Part shown: positions 8,222 to 17,715 of the stretch, in pieces
Numbering within the stretch: position 1 is the first letter of the stretch
Layout of the letters: the number at the start of each line of letters is the position of its first letter
Assembly: GCA_964632435.1 (NCBI GenBank)
Contig: CAZWEJ010000002.1
Coordinates: forward strand, 6,826 to 70,825
Source: CAZWEJ01 sp964632435
GTDB taxonomy: Bacteria > Patescibacteriota > Saccharimonadia > UBA4664 > SCTI01
Direction: 5' to 3'
DNA: 64,000 nt
The notes under the pieces: model-generated
Told to the model about the DNA's origin: nothing
Seen by the model: the letters and a program-made list of their open reading frames with translations, nothing else
Database searches by the model: none
Made by a program: the position numbers and the translations under genes

Positions 8222-10201
8222 ATGAAGATGATTTTTGCTAAAAAACTTCTGCCCTCTGCCCTTTTATTAGCCGGGTTCTTCGTTTTTGGGAGCAGTAGCG
8301 CCCATGCTGCATTTGATGCAGGAAGAATTATTGATGATAGTGTTTTCACAAATAAAAGCGCTATGAGCGTTGGTGAAATTCAGAATTTTCTGAACTCAAA
8401 AGTTCCCGTATGCGACACAAACCACGCTCCGGGATCTGGATCTCAAGGCGAGCAGCCACCATGGGTATGCTTAAAAGACTTTAGTGAAAATGGGAAATCT
8501 GCTGCCCAAATTATCTGGGAGGCGGGTCAAACATACAACATAAACCCGCAAGTTATTTTGGTAACTCTTCAAAAAGAAAATGGCCTTATAACCGATACTT
8601 GGCCATACGACTGGCAATACCGTACCGCCATGGGGATGGGATGCCCAGATGGAGCTGCTTGCGACTCTCAATACTATGGCTTTACTAACCAAGTAAACCA
8701 GGGTACTAGGCATCTAGCAGGCTTTTATAACCAAAACCCAGGTTGGTATATACCTTATCGACCCGGTTTGAGTTATGTTAAATGGCACCCAAATGCTGCA
8801 TGTGGCGGATCAAATGTTAACATCGTCAATCGAGCGACAGCATCTCTTTACTCGTACACTCCTTATCAACCTAATGCAGCGGCATTAGCAAATATGTACG
8901 GCACAGGAGATGGATGTAGCTCTTATGGAAACAGAAACTTCTGGAGAGACTTTACAAGTTGGTTTGGTACCACATATACACCAACGTACGGATGGCAATT
9001 GGTAGGTCAATATGCTTACACCGACCAAACGATGACTGTTGGTAAAAGCACGACTGGAATGTTTCCAGGCGACATGGTCTATGTTGGATTTAAAGCAAAG
9101 AACATGGGCTCAACTACTTGGACAAATAATGGATCCATTAAGGTTGGAACAATAGCACCAACTGATAGAAATAGTCCGTTCTGTAATGCTTGGGCTAATG
9201 GCTGTAATCGTCCCGCAATGCTCAAAGAAGCTAGCGTTGCACCTGGAGAGATTGGGACATTTGAGTTCTGGATGAAGGCACCAAATAATCCAGGAGTATA
9301 TTTTGAAAGGTTCAGCTTAGTTGCTGAAGGCGTGGGGTGGATGAACGATCAGGGTCTTGGGTTCTATATGACAGTTGATCAACCAAGGTATACCTGGCAA
9401 CTTCAAGATCAATACGCGTACACAGATCAGAATAAAACAACCGGAAAAGGTACTACTAATTTGTTGCCGGGAGATAGAGTATATATTGGCTTCAAAGCAA
9501 AAAATACTGGTAATATGACTTGGAAAAAAACTGGTCCTGGCACTGTAAATGTAGGTATGACCAGGCCCCTCGACAGAGCAAGTCCATTTTATGAATCATC
9601 ATGGCTGGGGACCAACAGACCAACCAGAATGATTGAATCTTCTGTCCCGCCCGGAGGCATTGGCACTTTTGAGTTCTGGATGAAAGCGCCGATTATTCCA
9701 GGTACATACTATGAGTATTTCTCATTAGTTGCCGAAGGTATTGCTTGGATGAACGATCCCGGAATGAACTTCTACTCTACTGTTAACCAAGCCAAATACT
9801 CTTGGCAATTTATGGGTCAGTACGCGTACACAGATCAGAATAAAACAACAGGTAAATCAACAGTCGGTCTTGCGCCTGGCGAAAGAGTTTACGTCGGCTT
9901 TAAAGCAAAAAATACTGGTAATACTACATGGAGAAATACAAACCCTGGAAGCATCAATGTAGGCATGACCAGGCCCCTCGACAGAGCAAGCCCATTTTAT
10001 GAATCATCATGGCTGGGGACCAACAGACCAACCAGAATGATTGAATCTTCTGTCCCGCCCGGAGGCATTGGCACTTTTGAGTTCTGGATGAAAGCGCCGA
10101 TTATTCCAGGTACATACTATGAGTATTTCTCATTAGTTGCCGAAGGTATTGCTTGGATGAACGATCCCGGAATGAACTTCTACTCTACTGTGCATCCATA
10201 A
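8222..10201 (+). CDS. Secreted protein: lysozyme-like domain plus three NBR1-type Ig-like repeats
   Basis: A 659-residue exported protein. Signal peptide about 1-30 (LLPSALLLAGFFVFGSSSAHAA). Residues about 31-250 form a domain resembling actinobacterial secreted proteins, with IIDDSVFTNKSAMSVGEIQNFLNSK, four or more cysteines and a helix carrying Glu119 (VTLQKENGLIT) that could be a lysozyme-type catalytic glutamate; this function is inferred. Three tandem repeats of about 130 residues follow (about 257-384, 390-520, 526-658), each opening WQ-x5-YAYTDQ and containing KNTGNTTW, a PPGGIGTFEFWMKAP motif and PGTYYEYFSLVAEG, the pattern of NBR1-like Ig domains. Repeats 2 and 3 are almost identical. 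Its 3' end overlaps the convergent glycosyltransferase gene by 17 nt. Likely a cell-surface or host-contact protein. Confidence 0.8.
   Translation: MKMIFAKKLLPSALLLAGFFVFGSSSAHAAFDAGRIIDDSVFTNKSAMSVGEIQNFLNSKVPVCDTNHAPGSGSQGEQPPWVCLKDFSENGKSAAQIIWEAGQTYNINPQVILVTLQKENGLITDTWPYDWQYRTAMGMGCPDGAACDSQYYGFTNQVNQGTRHLAGFYNQNPGWYIPYRPGLSYVKWHPNAACGGSNVNIVNRATASLYSYTPYQPNAAALANMYGTGDGCSSYGNRNFWRDFTSWFGTTYTPTYGWQLVGQYAYTDQTMTVGKSTTGMFPGDMVYVGFKAKNMGSTTWTNNGSIKVGTIAPTDRNSPFCNAWANGCNRPAMLKEASVAPGEIGTFEFWMKAPNNPGVYFERFSLVAEGVGWMNDQGLGFYMTVDQPRYTWQLQDQYAYTDQNKTTGKGTTNLLPGDRVYIGFKAKNTGNMTWKKTGPGTVNVGMTRPLDRASPFYESSWLGTNRPTRMIESSVPPGGIGTFEFWMKAPIIPGTYYEYFSLVAEGIAWMNDPGMNFYSTVNQAKYSWQFMGQYAYTDQNKTTGKSTVGLAPGERVYVGFKAKNTGNTTWRNTNPGSINVGMTRPLDRASPFYESSWLGTNRPTRMIESSVPPGGIGTFEFWMKAPIIPGTYYEYFSLVAEGIAWMNDPGMNFYSTVHP
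9550..10192. repeat. Tandem near-identical DNA repeat (two units, 408-bp period)
   Basis: Bases about 9550-9784 recur at about 9958-10192 with only a few changes, a period of 408 bp (136 codons). They encode Ig-like repeats 2 and 3 of the surface protein. Such repeats favour copy-number change by recombination. Confidence 0.9.
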
Positions 10202-11507
10202 ACGAAATTTGCTTTTCAACAGCCTCCTCAAAATTCATGTAGGTGTCAGACCATAATTGAACCTTATATCCGGCTTTAATCTTCTTCTCAGCAAGCTTTA
10301 ATTTGCCCTCATCAAGATAGCTTTTAATAACATCTAGACATTCGGCTGTATCATACGGCGAAAAATATGCTGCCAAATCGCCAGCAACTTCAGGCATAGA
10401 CGAAGTTTTACAGGTGATGCATAGTTTTCCATGAACCATGGACTCAGCGATTGGAAGTCCCCAGCCTTCATATATTGATGGATAGACCGTAAATAAACAG
10501 TTACTATAAAGCCATGCGAGAGCAGCGTCATCAACACTTTTTAGAATTTTTATCTTACCGTCCACCGAAGCGTCATTTTCAATTGCATAAACAGTGTCAC
10601 CAGCGTTCCATCCAGGCCTACCAACAATTACCAACCTGGGTAACTTGATGCCTTTTTCTATAGCTAACTTATAGGCAGTATATAAAAGAGAATAGTTCTT
10701 CCTAATTTCTATAGTGCCAACTGCAAGAATAAATGACTTGGGTTCAAGCCCCTGAACAGGCTCTTGCTCAGGATTCATCTCTAGTTCATCCCCCAGTCTT
10801 ATTACATCAACTGGAAGCAGCGGCAGAGACTGCTCTCGACAATACTTAAGGTAATCTTCTCGGCTGTACTTCGAATTGGTAATAATCCCGTCGCAGACAC
10901 TTGCAACATCAAATATATATTTTGTAAACAATTCGAAATGGCCTGGACCAAAAAGATGAGGGTTATGGATTGGGATGACATCGTGAATGAAGTGGAAGAT
11001 TTTGAATTTATTTGTTTGCTTCAAATTATATAGATCATTCAATATCTTGGGCCTAACCCAACCTGCGCCAAGGATTATAACCCGATCGTTCTCTTTGAAA
11101 TCAACAGGAATGAAATGCTTTTTTCTCTTTAGTCCTGCCTGTGTTTGCTTAGCAAGGTGAACCGCATGATGACTTTTGTGGTAAAAAAACCGAGCTATCG
11201 GCTTTAGCTTCGGAGTAATTTTCTGTCTAGACTCATAAGGAATTGAACTATATATAGAAATTGAAGATTTCTTAACTCTTTTTTTTAGGTTTTTCTTCCA
11301 GCTGCTTTTTGGCGGTGCCTTTGGCGTATTGATAATCGCAAAATCTACCTCCTCAAACACCCTGTGCTTTTCGTCGTAAACAAAAAACTTCGCATTGTTA
11401 TGCGCTGCATACTGCTTCGCAATGTTGTAGACAACCCTTTGAATTCCAGTGTGATGGCCGGTCCATATACTAAGATCAGTTAGATCTACCCAGTTTGTTG
11501 GCTTCAT
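10185..11507 (-). CDS. Glycosyltransferase family 4
   Basis: About 440 residues from the ATG at 11507, which overlaps the upstream stop as ATGA; an earlier in-frame codon at 11552 would overlap the neighbour by 49 nt and is less likely. GT-B fold with the GT4 C-terminal half: ILAVGTIEIRKNYSLL, LVIVGRPGW, and the donor-binding YPSIYEGWGLPIAESM motif (E-x7-E). Expected to transfer an activated sugar in the cytoplasm during surface-polysaccharide assembly; donor and acceptor cannot be told. First gene inside the AT-rich glycan locus, convergent with the Ig-repeat protein. Confidence 0.9.
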   Translation of the reverse strand: MKPTNWVDLTDLSIWTGHHTGIQRVVYNIAKQYAAHNNAKFFVYDEKHRVFEEVDFAIINTPKAPPKSSWKKNLKKRVKKSSISIYSSIPYESRQKITPKLKPIARFFYHKSHHAVHLAKQTQAGLKRKKHFIPVDFKENDRVIILGAGWVRPKILNDLYNLKQTNKFKIFHFIHDVIPIHNPHLFGPGHFELFTKYIFDVASVCDGIITNSKYSREDYLKYCREQSLPLLPVDVIRLGDELEMNPEQEPVQGLEPKSFILAVGTIEIRKNYSLLYTAYKLAIEKGIKLPRLVIVGRPGWNAGDTVYAIENDASVDGKIKILKSVDDAALAWLYSNCLFTVYPSIYEGWGLPIAESMVHGKLCITCKTSSMPEVAGDLAAYFSPYDTAECLDVIKSYLDEGKLKLAEKKIKAGYKVQLWSDTYMNFEEAVEKQISFMDAQ

Positions 11508-12709
11508 AATCTCTCCAGCGCGGCTAGTATTGGGTGGAGAGATTTTGACCATTCAAGCTTATTTACACCCTCTTGTTTATTAGTTGATTCTTTTGAATTA
11601 TTTTTTAGCATATCAATAATACTATTTCTAAAGTCCTGTTTGTTATCTGATATTTTTACATTCGGTGAATCTATAAATTCCTCGAATGAGCGGAACGCAA
11701 AGGATGTGGCTACAATATTTTTGCGGTTAATAAGTGCTTCGGCCGTCTTTAGATTGGAGCCACCACCACTAATGATTGGAAGTATAACTACATCTGCAAC
11801 TCTTAGCAATCCTGCCAATCTGGAATCAGACACTCTTCCCGCTATATGAACTCTCTCGAAAAAGGTTATATCCGATGCAATTTTTGAGCCTTCTAGGACT
11901 TTTAATACATACTCCCCCAAAGACCCAGCTATAATAATTTTTGTATCTGGCCTTAGAAAACCCATTTCTTTTCCTACCATTTCGATAAATCCATCCCAGT
12001 TAGGAGGATGAGCACTGGCAACGTACAATATAATATTTTCTACACCATTCTGATTTTTCCAACGATTCCAGAATTCCGTATCAGGATTTTTGGACGGAGG
12101 ATTTGAGCCATTATTTGCTATCACAACGTTTGTAGCCCCAAGCATTTCAAATTGCTTCTCGTCTTCTTGGCTTACCGAAATAATTAATTTTGACCGTTTG
12201 ATCAACTCTTTTTCTGCACTCTCAATCTCATTAAGGATTGAAGATATTGATTCGGGAAAAGCTTCTTTCTTTAATTCAGACTCGAAATTGTGAGAACTAT
12301 AAATGAGATCAATATTTAAATTATTTTCTGACATTAGTTTTCTAAGACCAAGATAAGGATATAGCTGCTCAACCTGAATGTAATCTGGCTTGTAAGAATC
12401 AATCAATTTCATCAATTTTTTACGCACTTTTTCATCATCATAAATTGCTTTACCGCAGATAATGTCTTCTAGGTTGCGATTATCAATTATTTTAGAGTCA
12501 GTCTCCGAGCTAACTCTTATGTCGCTGGGACTCAAGCTAAAATGCGTCGCCTTGCTATATACGCCAACGTATTTAGAAGTAACGCCTTGTTGCCTGTAAA
12601 AATCTGCAATTGCTCTGGCCCGCTTAGGTCCGCCGTGAGAAGCCCCTTTGACTGGGTATATACCAAGCTGAAGAATTTTCTTTGTTTTTATATCAGCATG
12701 AGCTTTCAT
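11504..12709 (-). CDS. Glycosyltransferase, GT4-like
   Basis: 401 residues with a GT-B arrangement: N-terminal KKILQLGIYPVKGASHGGPKRARAI (glycine-rich loop), a central LIYSSHNFESELKKE segment, and a C-terminal half with ILYVASAHPPNWDGF, IIIAGSLGEYV and ADVVILPIISGGGSNLKTAEAL. The last motif is the GT4 donor-binding region. Its stop overlaps the next start by 4 nt, so the two glycosyltransferases are translationally coupled. Composition is clearly AT-rich. Sugar specificity unknown. Confidence 0.85.
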   Translation of the reverse strand: MKAHADIKTKKILQLGIYPVKGASHGGPKRARAIADFYRQQGVTSKYVGVYSKATHFSLSPSDIRVSSETDSKIIDNRNLEDIICGKAIYDDEKVRKKLMKLIDSYKPDYIQVEQLYPYLGLRKLMSENNLNIDLIYSSHNFESELKKEAFPESISSILNEIESAEKELIKRSKLIISVSQEDEKQFEMLGATNVVIANNGSNPPSKNPDTEFWNRWKNQNGVENIILYVASAHPPNWDGFIEMVGKEMGFLRPDTKIIIAGSLGEYVLKVLEGSKIASDITFFERVHIAGRVSDSRLAGLLRVADVVILPIISGGGSNLKTAEALINRKNIVATSFAFRSFEEFIDSPNVKISDNKQDFRNSIIDMLKNNSKESTNKQEGVNKLEWSKSLHPILAALERL

Positions 12710-12769
12710 CTTGGATGTATTGTACCATTGTAGTGCTAGCCAATTTATAAGAGATAGAAGTGAGGGGAA

Positions 12770-13495
12770 ATGGGGTTATTAGAAAAGTTCCTGGATAAAG
12801 TAGGTGTAGAGAAGTCGTTAAAAAACAATTTCTTCAGAAACAGAAAGCTTGATGATTTTTATGTAAAATTTGAGGACCGATTTAGAGGAACTGAGAAAGA
12901 AGTTGAAGAACGCCAAAAAATATATTTACCCAGACTAAAGACGTTGGTTCCATCAAATGCATATCCAATTATTGACATTGGTTGTGGTCGAGGAGAGCTG
13001 CTTCAGCTTCTTAAGAAAGAGGGGCTTCCGGCGATAGGGATAGACTTAAATAAGGATATGATTTCTAGGGGTAAAGAAAAAGGCCTAAAAGTCTATGATG
13101 CGGACGCGATAAAGTTCTTGATAAAAAGAGAAGCCAACAGTGTAACTGCAATCACTGGTTTTCATATAGTTGAGCATATTCCGATTGAAAATTTACTCGA
13201 TCTATTTGAGTCAGCATTTAAAGCGTTGAAAAGCGGAGGAATTGTTATCTTCGAAACACCAAATCCAGAGAACTTGATTGTCGGTTCATGCAATTTTTAT
13301 AATGACCCTTCACACCTTAAGCCTATCCCTCCCGAGGTGTTGAAATTTGTTATAGAAAATTGTGGGTTCATTAACGCTGAAATACTCCGCCTACATCCAA
13401 TCAAGAATATAGAATCTAGCGATCCATTAGTTAAGGAGATAGGAGAGAAGCTATATGGACCACAAGACTATGCAGTAATCGCGGCTAAGCCTTAG
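12770..13495 (+). CDS. Class I SAM-dependent methyltransferase
   Basis: 241 residues. Motif I is PIIDIGCGRGELLQLL (about residues 64-79), with the acidic IGIDLNKDM that binds the SAM ribose, and ITGFHIVEHIP as the post-motif strand. The FETPNPENLIVGSCNFYNDPSHLKP segment resembles methyltransferases found in O-antigen clusters, which methylate sugars or chain ends. It is the only plus-strand gene between two blocks of minus-strand genes and overlaps the convergent downstream glycosyltransferase gene by 11 nt. A Shine-Dalgarno-like GAGGGG precedes the ATG. Confidence 0.88.
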   Translation: MGLLEKFLDKVGVEKSLKNNFFRNRKLDDFYVKFEDRFRGTEKEVEERQKIYLPRLKTLVPSNAYPIIDIGCGRGELLQLLKKEGLPAIGIDLNKDMISRGKEKGLKVYDADAIKFLIKREANSVTAITGFHIVEHIPIENLLDLFESAFKALKSGGIVIFETPNPENLIVGSCNFYNDPSHLKPIPPEVLKFVIENCGFINAEILRLHPIKNIESSDPLVKEIGEKLYGPQDYAVIAAKP

Positions 13496-14639
13496 CTTTA
13501 TCCTTAAGAATTTCAATGAGTTCCTCCGAGCCGGCTTCCCATGTGAATTTTTTAGCCCGTTCTTCCCCTTTTTCGATTAATGCTTTCCTAGCCTCTTTGT
13601 CTTCCACCATTCTCTTCATTGCCCCTGTTATCTCGCGCTCATTGAGGGGGTCTACATAAAACCCAGCATCACCAACAACCTCAGGCAACGAAGAGGTATT
13701 TGACACAATTACTGGAACGCCACATGACATTGCCTGTATGGGAGAAATGCCGAAACCCTCATAAATAGCCGGATGTACCAGGCCACAGGAAGCTGAATAA
13801 ATACTAGGTAGATCAATATCTGTTACATATTCTTCTGGATGGACAATTTTATCCCCCGAACTTATTGCCTTCTTCATCTCTTCAAATATCTCGTCGCTTA
13901 ACCACCCTCCTCCCCCTACAAGTACTAGTGGATGATTTCTTTTTATCTCTCCTGGTAGCTGATGATAAGCCCTTATTAGTCTCGCAATGTTCTTACGCGG
14001 TTCAATATTGCCTAGATATAGGAAGTAATTTTTTGGTAAACCGTATTTCTTTAGAACCAGATTATATTTTGTCTCTTCGACGGGCGAGAAGTCATCCTCA
14101 TCTACCCCATTATGAACAACCAGTATATTGTCTTTATTGACTAAAAGATTCCTTTCGATTTCTGCTTTTGAGCTTTCCGAAACAGTTGCGATCATCGAGC
14201 TCCATCGCACCCATCTATTTATATTTTTTTGAAGCATTTTTTGATTTCGTGGGGCAACATATTGGGGATGAAGCAAGAAACCTATATCGTGTACCCAGGT
14301 AATTGAAAAAGACCAAATAAGTGGCCATGATCTAAAGTTTGGAAATAAGTAAACTCCCTTCCCTAGAAGAATGTCTAATGGAGGAACTAGCGGGAGTGTC
14401 GGAATTCTATTCGCCACTCTATTTGGTATGGGCATCTTTACGTATTTGACATTTTTAAAGCCCCAGGAGGAAAGATGCTTATATCCGCTTCTAGTTGTCA
14501 ATAGCTTAACGTTGTAGTTATTAAGTATGGTTTCGTTCGATGATAATACACTTATTAAACCGTGTAAGCTATGCCCAACCCCACTAATCCTTTCCGTTGA
14601 TAAAGGTAGGGCATCTACAAAAAGATTTCTTTTTTTCAT
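13485..14639 (-). CDS. Glycosyltransferase family 4
   Basis: 384 residues, GT-B fold. Typical GT4 elements: LFVDALPLSTERISGVGHSLHGL at the acceptor side, ILVVHNGVDEDDF, YFLYLGNIEPRKNIARLI, LVLVGGGGW and the donor site HPAIYEGFGISPIQAMSCG. Last gene of a tightly packed minus-strand run that begins at 21625; its start overlaps the wzt stop by 4 nt. Probably adds a sugar to the ABC-exported chain. Confidence 0.92.
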   Translation of the reverse strand: MKKRNLFVDALPLSTERISGVGHSLHGLISVLSSNETILNNYNVKLLTTRSGYKHLSSWGFKNVKYVKMPIPNRVANRIPTLPLVPPLDILLGKGVYLFPNFRSWPLIWSFSITWVHDIGFLLHPQYVAPRNQKMLQKNINRWVRWSSMIATVSESSKAEIERNLLVNKDNILVVHNGVDEDDFSPVEETKYNLVLKKYGLPKNYFLYLGNIEPRKNIARLIRAYHQLPGEIKRNHPLVLVGGGGWLSDEIFEEMKKAISSGDKIVHPEEYVTDIDLPSIYSASCGLVHPAIYEGFGISPIQAMSCGVPVIVSNTSSLPEVVGDAGFYVDPLNEREITGAMKRMVEDKEARKALIEKGEERAKKFTWEAGSEELIEILKDKAKA

Positions 14640-15805
14640 GAAACCTTTACTTTTACATCTGGGTTGACGCTGTATGGAAGCTTCTCGTCTTTATTCACCC
14701 TAAATGCGCCAGCCCCCTCCCACCAATCATAAACACCCGAACCACTTACATCATGTGCCGAGACATCAACCGTATAGTTGCCATCCGAGAGGATGTTTGG
14801 GAATGTCCACGTTATTCTCTTTGACTCTCCCTCTCTAACCTCCTTTATTACCTTCTTCTTTATCACTGTATTTGCCCCAAATACAATCTCTCCGTCTCCC
14901 GACCGAATTCCAAATCCAAACACTGGACTATCAACATACTCGGCTGCTTTTAGGTCTAAAATCAAAGAAACTTCTTTATTGTTCGCCTCAACTTTTACAG
15001 ATGAATACTTTATTTTTTCATCTCCCCATCTTTGCCCTGTGTTTTTCAGTTCCTCATGACCTGTCTGAGCGAAAAGTTTTGCATATTCCTCGGCAATCAT
15101 TTCGGCAGAACCCTCGAACACAACCTTATTTTTATCGATCAAAATTGCCCTATCACAATATTCGCGAACAGCATTCATGTCATGTGTTACAAAGACGACC
15201 GTCGTGCCTGTTTTTTTGAGACTTTTAAAGTAGTCGAAGCACTTTCTTTGAAAATCAGCATCTCCTACGGCAAGAACCTCATCGACTAAAAGTATGTCTG
15301 CCTTGGCGCGTGTTGCTAAAGAAAATGCTAGCCTTACCTGCATTCCCGAAGAATAATTCTTTAATTTTTGATCCATAAATTTTTCTAATTCTGCAAAAGA
15401 TACTATATCGGGGTACATGTTATCAATTTCACTTTTCGAAAAACCGAGCAGAGCACCATTAAGATATATGTTATCTCTTCCAGTTAGCTCACCGTTAAAC
15501 CCAAGACCGAGTTCAATAAATGGTACCAGCCTACCCTCTATCGACACGTCTCCGGAATTGGGTTGATAAATACCTGCAAGTATCTTAAGTAATGTGCTTT
15601 TACCAGAACCGTTCCTACCAACTATCCCAAAAAACTCGCCTTTAGAAACGCTTAAGGAAACATTTTTTAATGCTGTCTGTACCTCGCTTCCACCACTTCC
15701 GCCTTTAAGCAAATTGAGGAAAGCCGTTTTAATAGTTGTAGTCTTCTGGTGTGGTAGTACGAAGCTCTTTGTCACACTATTAACTTTTATTACTGGCTCG
15801 CTCAT
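14636..15805 (-). CDS. wzt: Polysaccharide ABC exporter, ATPase subunit (Wzt-like) with C-terminal sugar-binding domain
   Basis: 389 residues. ATPase domain with Walker A GRNGSGKST (63-71), signature YSSGMQVRLAF, and Walker B ILLVDEVLAVGD. Residues about 265-389 form the extra beta-sandwich seen in Wzt proteins that recognise the modified non-reducing end of the polysaccharide. Together with the adjacent Wzm it moves undecaprenyl-linked glycan across the membrane. The long C-terminal domain suggests that export depends on a terminal modification, consistent with methyltransferases nearby. Confidence 0.95.
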   Translation of the reverse strand: MSEPVIKVNSVTKSFVLPHQKTTTIKTAFLNLLKGGSGGSEVQTALKNVSLSVSKGEFFGIVGRNGSGKSTLLKILAGIYQPNSGDVSIEGRLVPFIELGLGFNGELTGRDNIYLNGALLGFSKSEIDNMYPDIVSFAELEKFMDQKLKNYSSGMQVRLAFSLATRAKADILLVDEVLAVGDADFQRKCFDYFKSLKKTGTTVVFVTHDMNAVREYCDRAILIDKNKVVFEGSAEMIAEEYAKLFAQTGHEELKNTGQRWGDEKIKYSSVKVEANNKEVSLILDLKAAEYVDSPVFGFGIRSGDGEIVFGANTVIKKKVIKEVREGESKRITWTFPNILSDGNYTVDVSAHDVSGSGVYDWWEGAGAFRVNKDEKLPYSVNPDVKVKVS

Positions 15806-15808
15806 TTC

Positions 15809-16624
15809 TTAGACCTCTTCCGCGAAATACATAGTTCTTTTTCTGAAATACCAAAGTGCGACTATCGCAGTTAGTAAAGTTATTGCAAATGGGATAATTC
15901 GATATAATCCACTTCCAAACAACTGCTCAAAAGTAACTGTATCGGGGGTTATGAGCCAGTATCTAAAGTCTTGAATAATCTGGGCCATCGGATTCATCAA
16001 CATTACCTTGGCAACATTTGTCGGTACCATCGATAATGGATATAAAATTGGTGTTGCGTAGAATGCGGCTTGCAAAACAACTTCCCAAATATAAATAAGA
16101 TCCCGGAATTTTACATATAGTGCGCTAAGAATCAGCGCAACCGAAAAAGAGAAGACGAACAACTCCACGATTAAGAAAGCAACTATCAATAAATTTAGCC
16201 AACCGGTTTCAACCATGAACCCGGTTAGAAACATAATCACAAGTACCACTATTAAATTAAGTACTAAATTTATAAGCGCAGAAACTGCTGTCGAAAGAAC
16301 AATAACGTAGCGAGGAAAGTTAACCTTGCGAATTAATTCATCTTTATCAAGAATTGCTCTCACTCCTTGTGAAGTTACCTCTGTGAAGTAGGTCCACAAG
16401 ACAATTCCTAGCAATAGATAAATTGGGAATCCCTCAATGTCAGCGCCAATTTTTAGGAACTTGACGAAAACTAGGTAGAGGATTCCAAAGAGCGCTAGGG
16501 GCTTAATAAGAGACCAGAGATAGCCGAGTACGGACCCCTGGTATCTAAGCTTGAAATCTGTGATTACCATTTGGCGCAATAGGATAATTGGGTACCTATA
16601 GCGACTTTTTATAACGCTTAGCAT
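15809..16624 (-). CDS. wzm: Polysaccharide ABC exporter, permease subunit (Wzm-like)
   Basis: 271 residues with about six transmembrane segments and the ABC-2 type layout: short cytoplasmic N-terminus with an amphipathic LRQMVITDFKLRYQGSVLGYLWSLIKPLAL segment, then the helices. 3 nt separate its stop from the Wzt start. Partner of the Wzt ATPase in exporting a lipid-linked polysaccharide. Confidence 0.94.
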   Translation of the reverse strand: MLSVIKSRYRYPIILLRQMVITDFKLRYQGSVLGYLWSLIKPLALFGILYLVFVKFLKIGADIEGFPIYLLLGIVLWTYFTEVTSQGVRAILDKDELIRKVNFPRYVIVLSTAVSALINLVLNLIVVLVIMFLTGFMVETGWLNLLIVAFLIVELFVFSFSVALILSALYVKFRDLIYIWEVVLQAAFYATPILYPLSMVPTNVAKVMLMNPMAQIIQDFRYWLITPDTVTFEQLFGSGLYRIIPFAITLLTAIVALWYFRKRTMYFAEEV

Positions 16625-16659
16625 ATTTTATATACTACCATTTTAGATCTGATAATATA

Positions 16660-17715
16660 CTATTTTCTCGAGGAAGCAATGGAAATTATCTGTTCCGCCC
16701 TATTATGGTAGGTGTGTGATTCAAGAACTTTTTTTCTTCCAGCCTTAATAATTTCTAGACGCTTATCAGGATTTTTGATGTAATACTCTAGTTTATCAAA
16801 CCATTCTTTATCATTTTTAGCTATTACGATTTCTTTACCCTCAACAAAATACTTTCTTATGCACTCGATATCGTCGCAAATTTCAAATCCGTTAAATAGA
16901 GGTATCTTAAATGTTCTCTCGTTGCAGTCCCCACCAAACTTTTTTTGATAATCTTCATGAATATTTATTGACACTTTTGAAGAGGCGTATATTTTGGCCT
17001 CGTCTTCAAATTTGAGCTTAGGTTTCTGAAGCGACTTTAAATATGGGACGTTAAACAATTGACCCCCTTTTTGTATCAATCCCTTAAACCGGTCAATCGA
17101 TGTCCAGTCTTGCCCGTAAAGTTTTAGATCGTAACTTTTTTTCAATGGGAAGACTAATCTCTCAAAGGTTTTCCGCTTATCGGGTAGATTTGTTCCAATG
17201 AAAGAAATATCTGCATTAAATTGTGGGTCATAAACGGCATTTTTAGCCAAAGTTTTATCTGCAGCCAGGGGTATAGTGTGATAATCAGCCCCAAGAGCCT
17301 CTTTAAAGCCCTCCATTCTTCCATCTCCCTGCTCAACAACGTGATAATAGGCATCTCCAAGCAGGCCATCCAATATCAATTTTACAACCGTAGAGTCATC
17401 TTTCATGCTTTTTGCTTCGTTCAGCCTCGTGCTGCTCAGCGGGGAGTTCCAGAAGTCGATCTTGGTCAATACGAAAAGTCCGTTTTGTCTTAGTTTTTTT
17501 AGTGCGTCATAGTTGATGTATTTCCTGTAGAGGAAGTGCGATGAGGTAATTAATATATCGATCTGATGGTGCTCAATAAATTCTTCGAGCTTGTCGTTAG
17601 GCGTGAGAGTAAAAAAATCATGACCCAAATCCGTAAACGCTAATTCAAAGCCCTTATTGATTGTCCTGTAGGCATATACTGTGTCGGGAAAGGGATTATG
17701 GTAGGCGATCTTCAT
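16660..17715 (-). CDS. CgeB-like glycosyltransferase family protein
   Basis: 351 residues. The C-terminal half (ADISFIGTNLPDKRKTFERL, KIYASSKVSINIHEDYQ, CNERTFKIPLFNGFEI) matches the glycosyl transferases group 1_2 domain of the CgeB/YkvP type; the Asn-Glu-Arg-Thr-Phe-Lys motif is the expected donor-binding Glu-Arg/Lys region. The N-terminal half has DILITSSHFLYRKYINYDAL, the usual first Rossmann fold. Start overlaps the previous gene by 4 nt. Probably part of glycan assembly; substrate unknown. Confidence 0.82.
   Translation of the reverse strand: MKIAYHNPFPDTVYAYRTINKGFELAFTDLGHDFFTLTPNDKLEEFIEHHQIDILITSSHFLYRKYINYDALKKLRQNGLFVLTKIDFWNSPLSSTRLNEAKSMKDDSTVVKLILDGLLGDAYYHVVEQGDGRMEGFKEALGADYHTIPLAADKTLAKNAVYDPQFNADISFIGTNLPDKRKTFERLVFPLKKSYDLKLYGQDWTSIDRFKGLIQKGGQLFNVPYLKSLQKPKLKFEDEAKIYASSKVSINIHEDYQKKFGGDCNERTFKIPLFNGFEICDDIECIRKYFVEGKEIVIAKNDKEWFDKLEYYIKNPDKRLEIIKAGRKKVLESHTYHNRAEQIISIASSRK

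Noticed and set aside
9550..10192. CRISPR-like array
   Set aside because: The repeat is long (about 235 bp, period 408 bp), in frame and coding; no short regularly spaced repeats are seen anywhere in the window.
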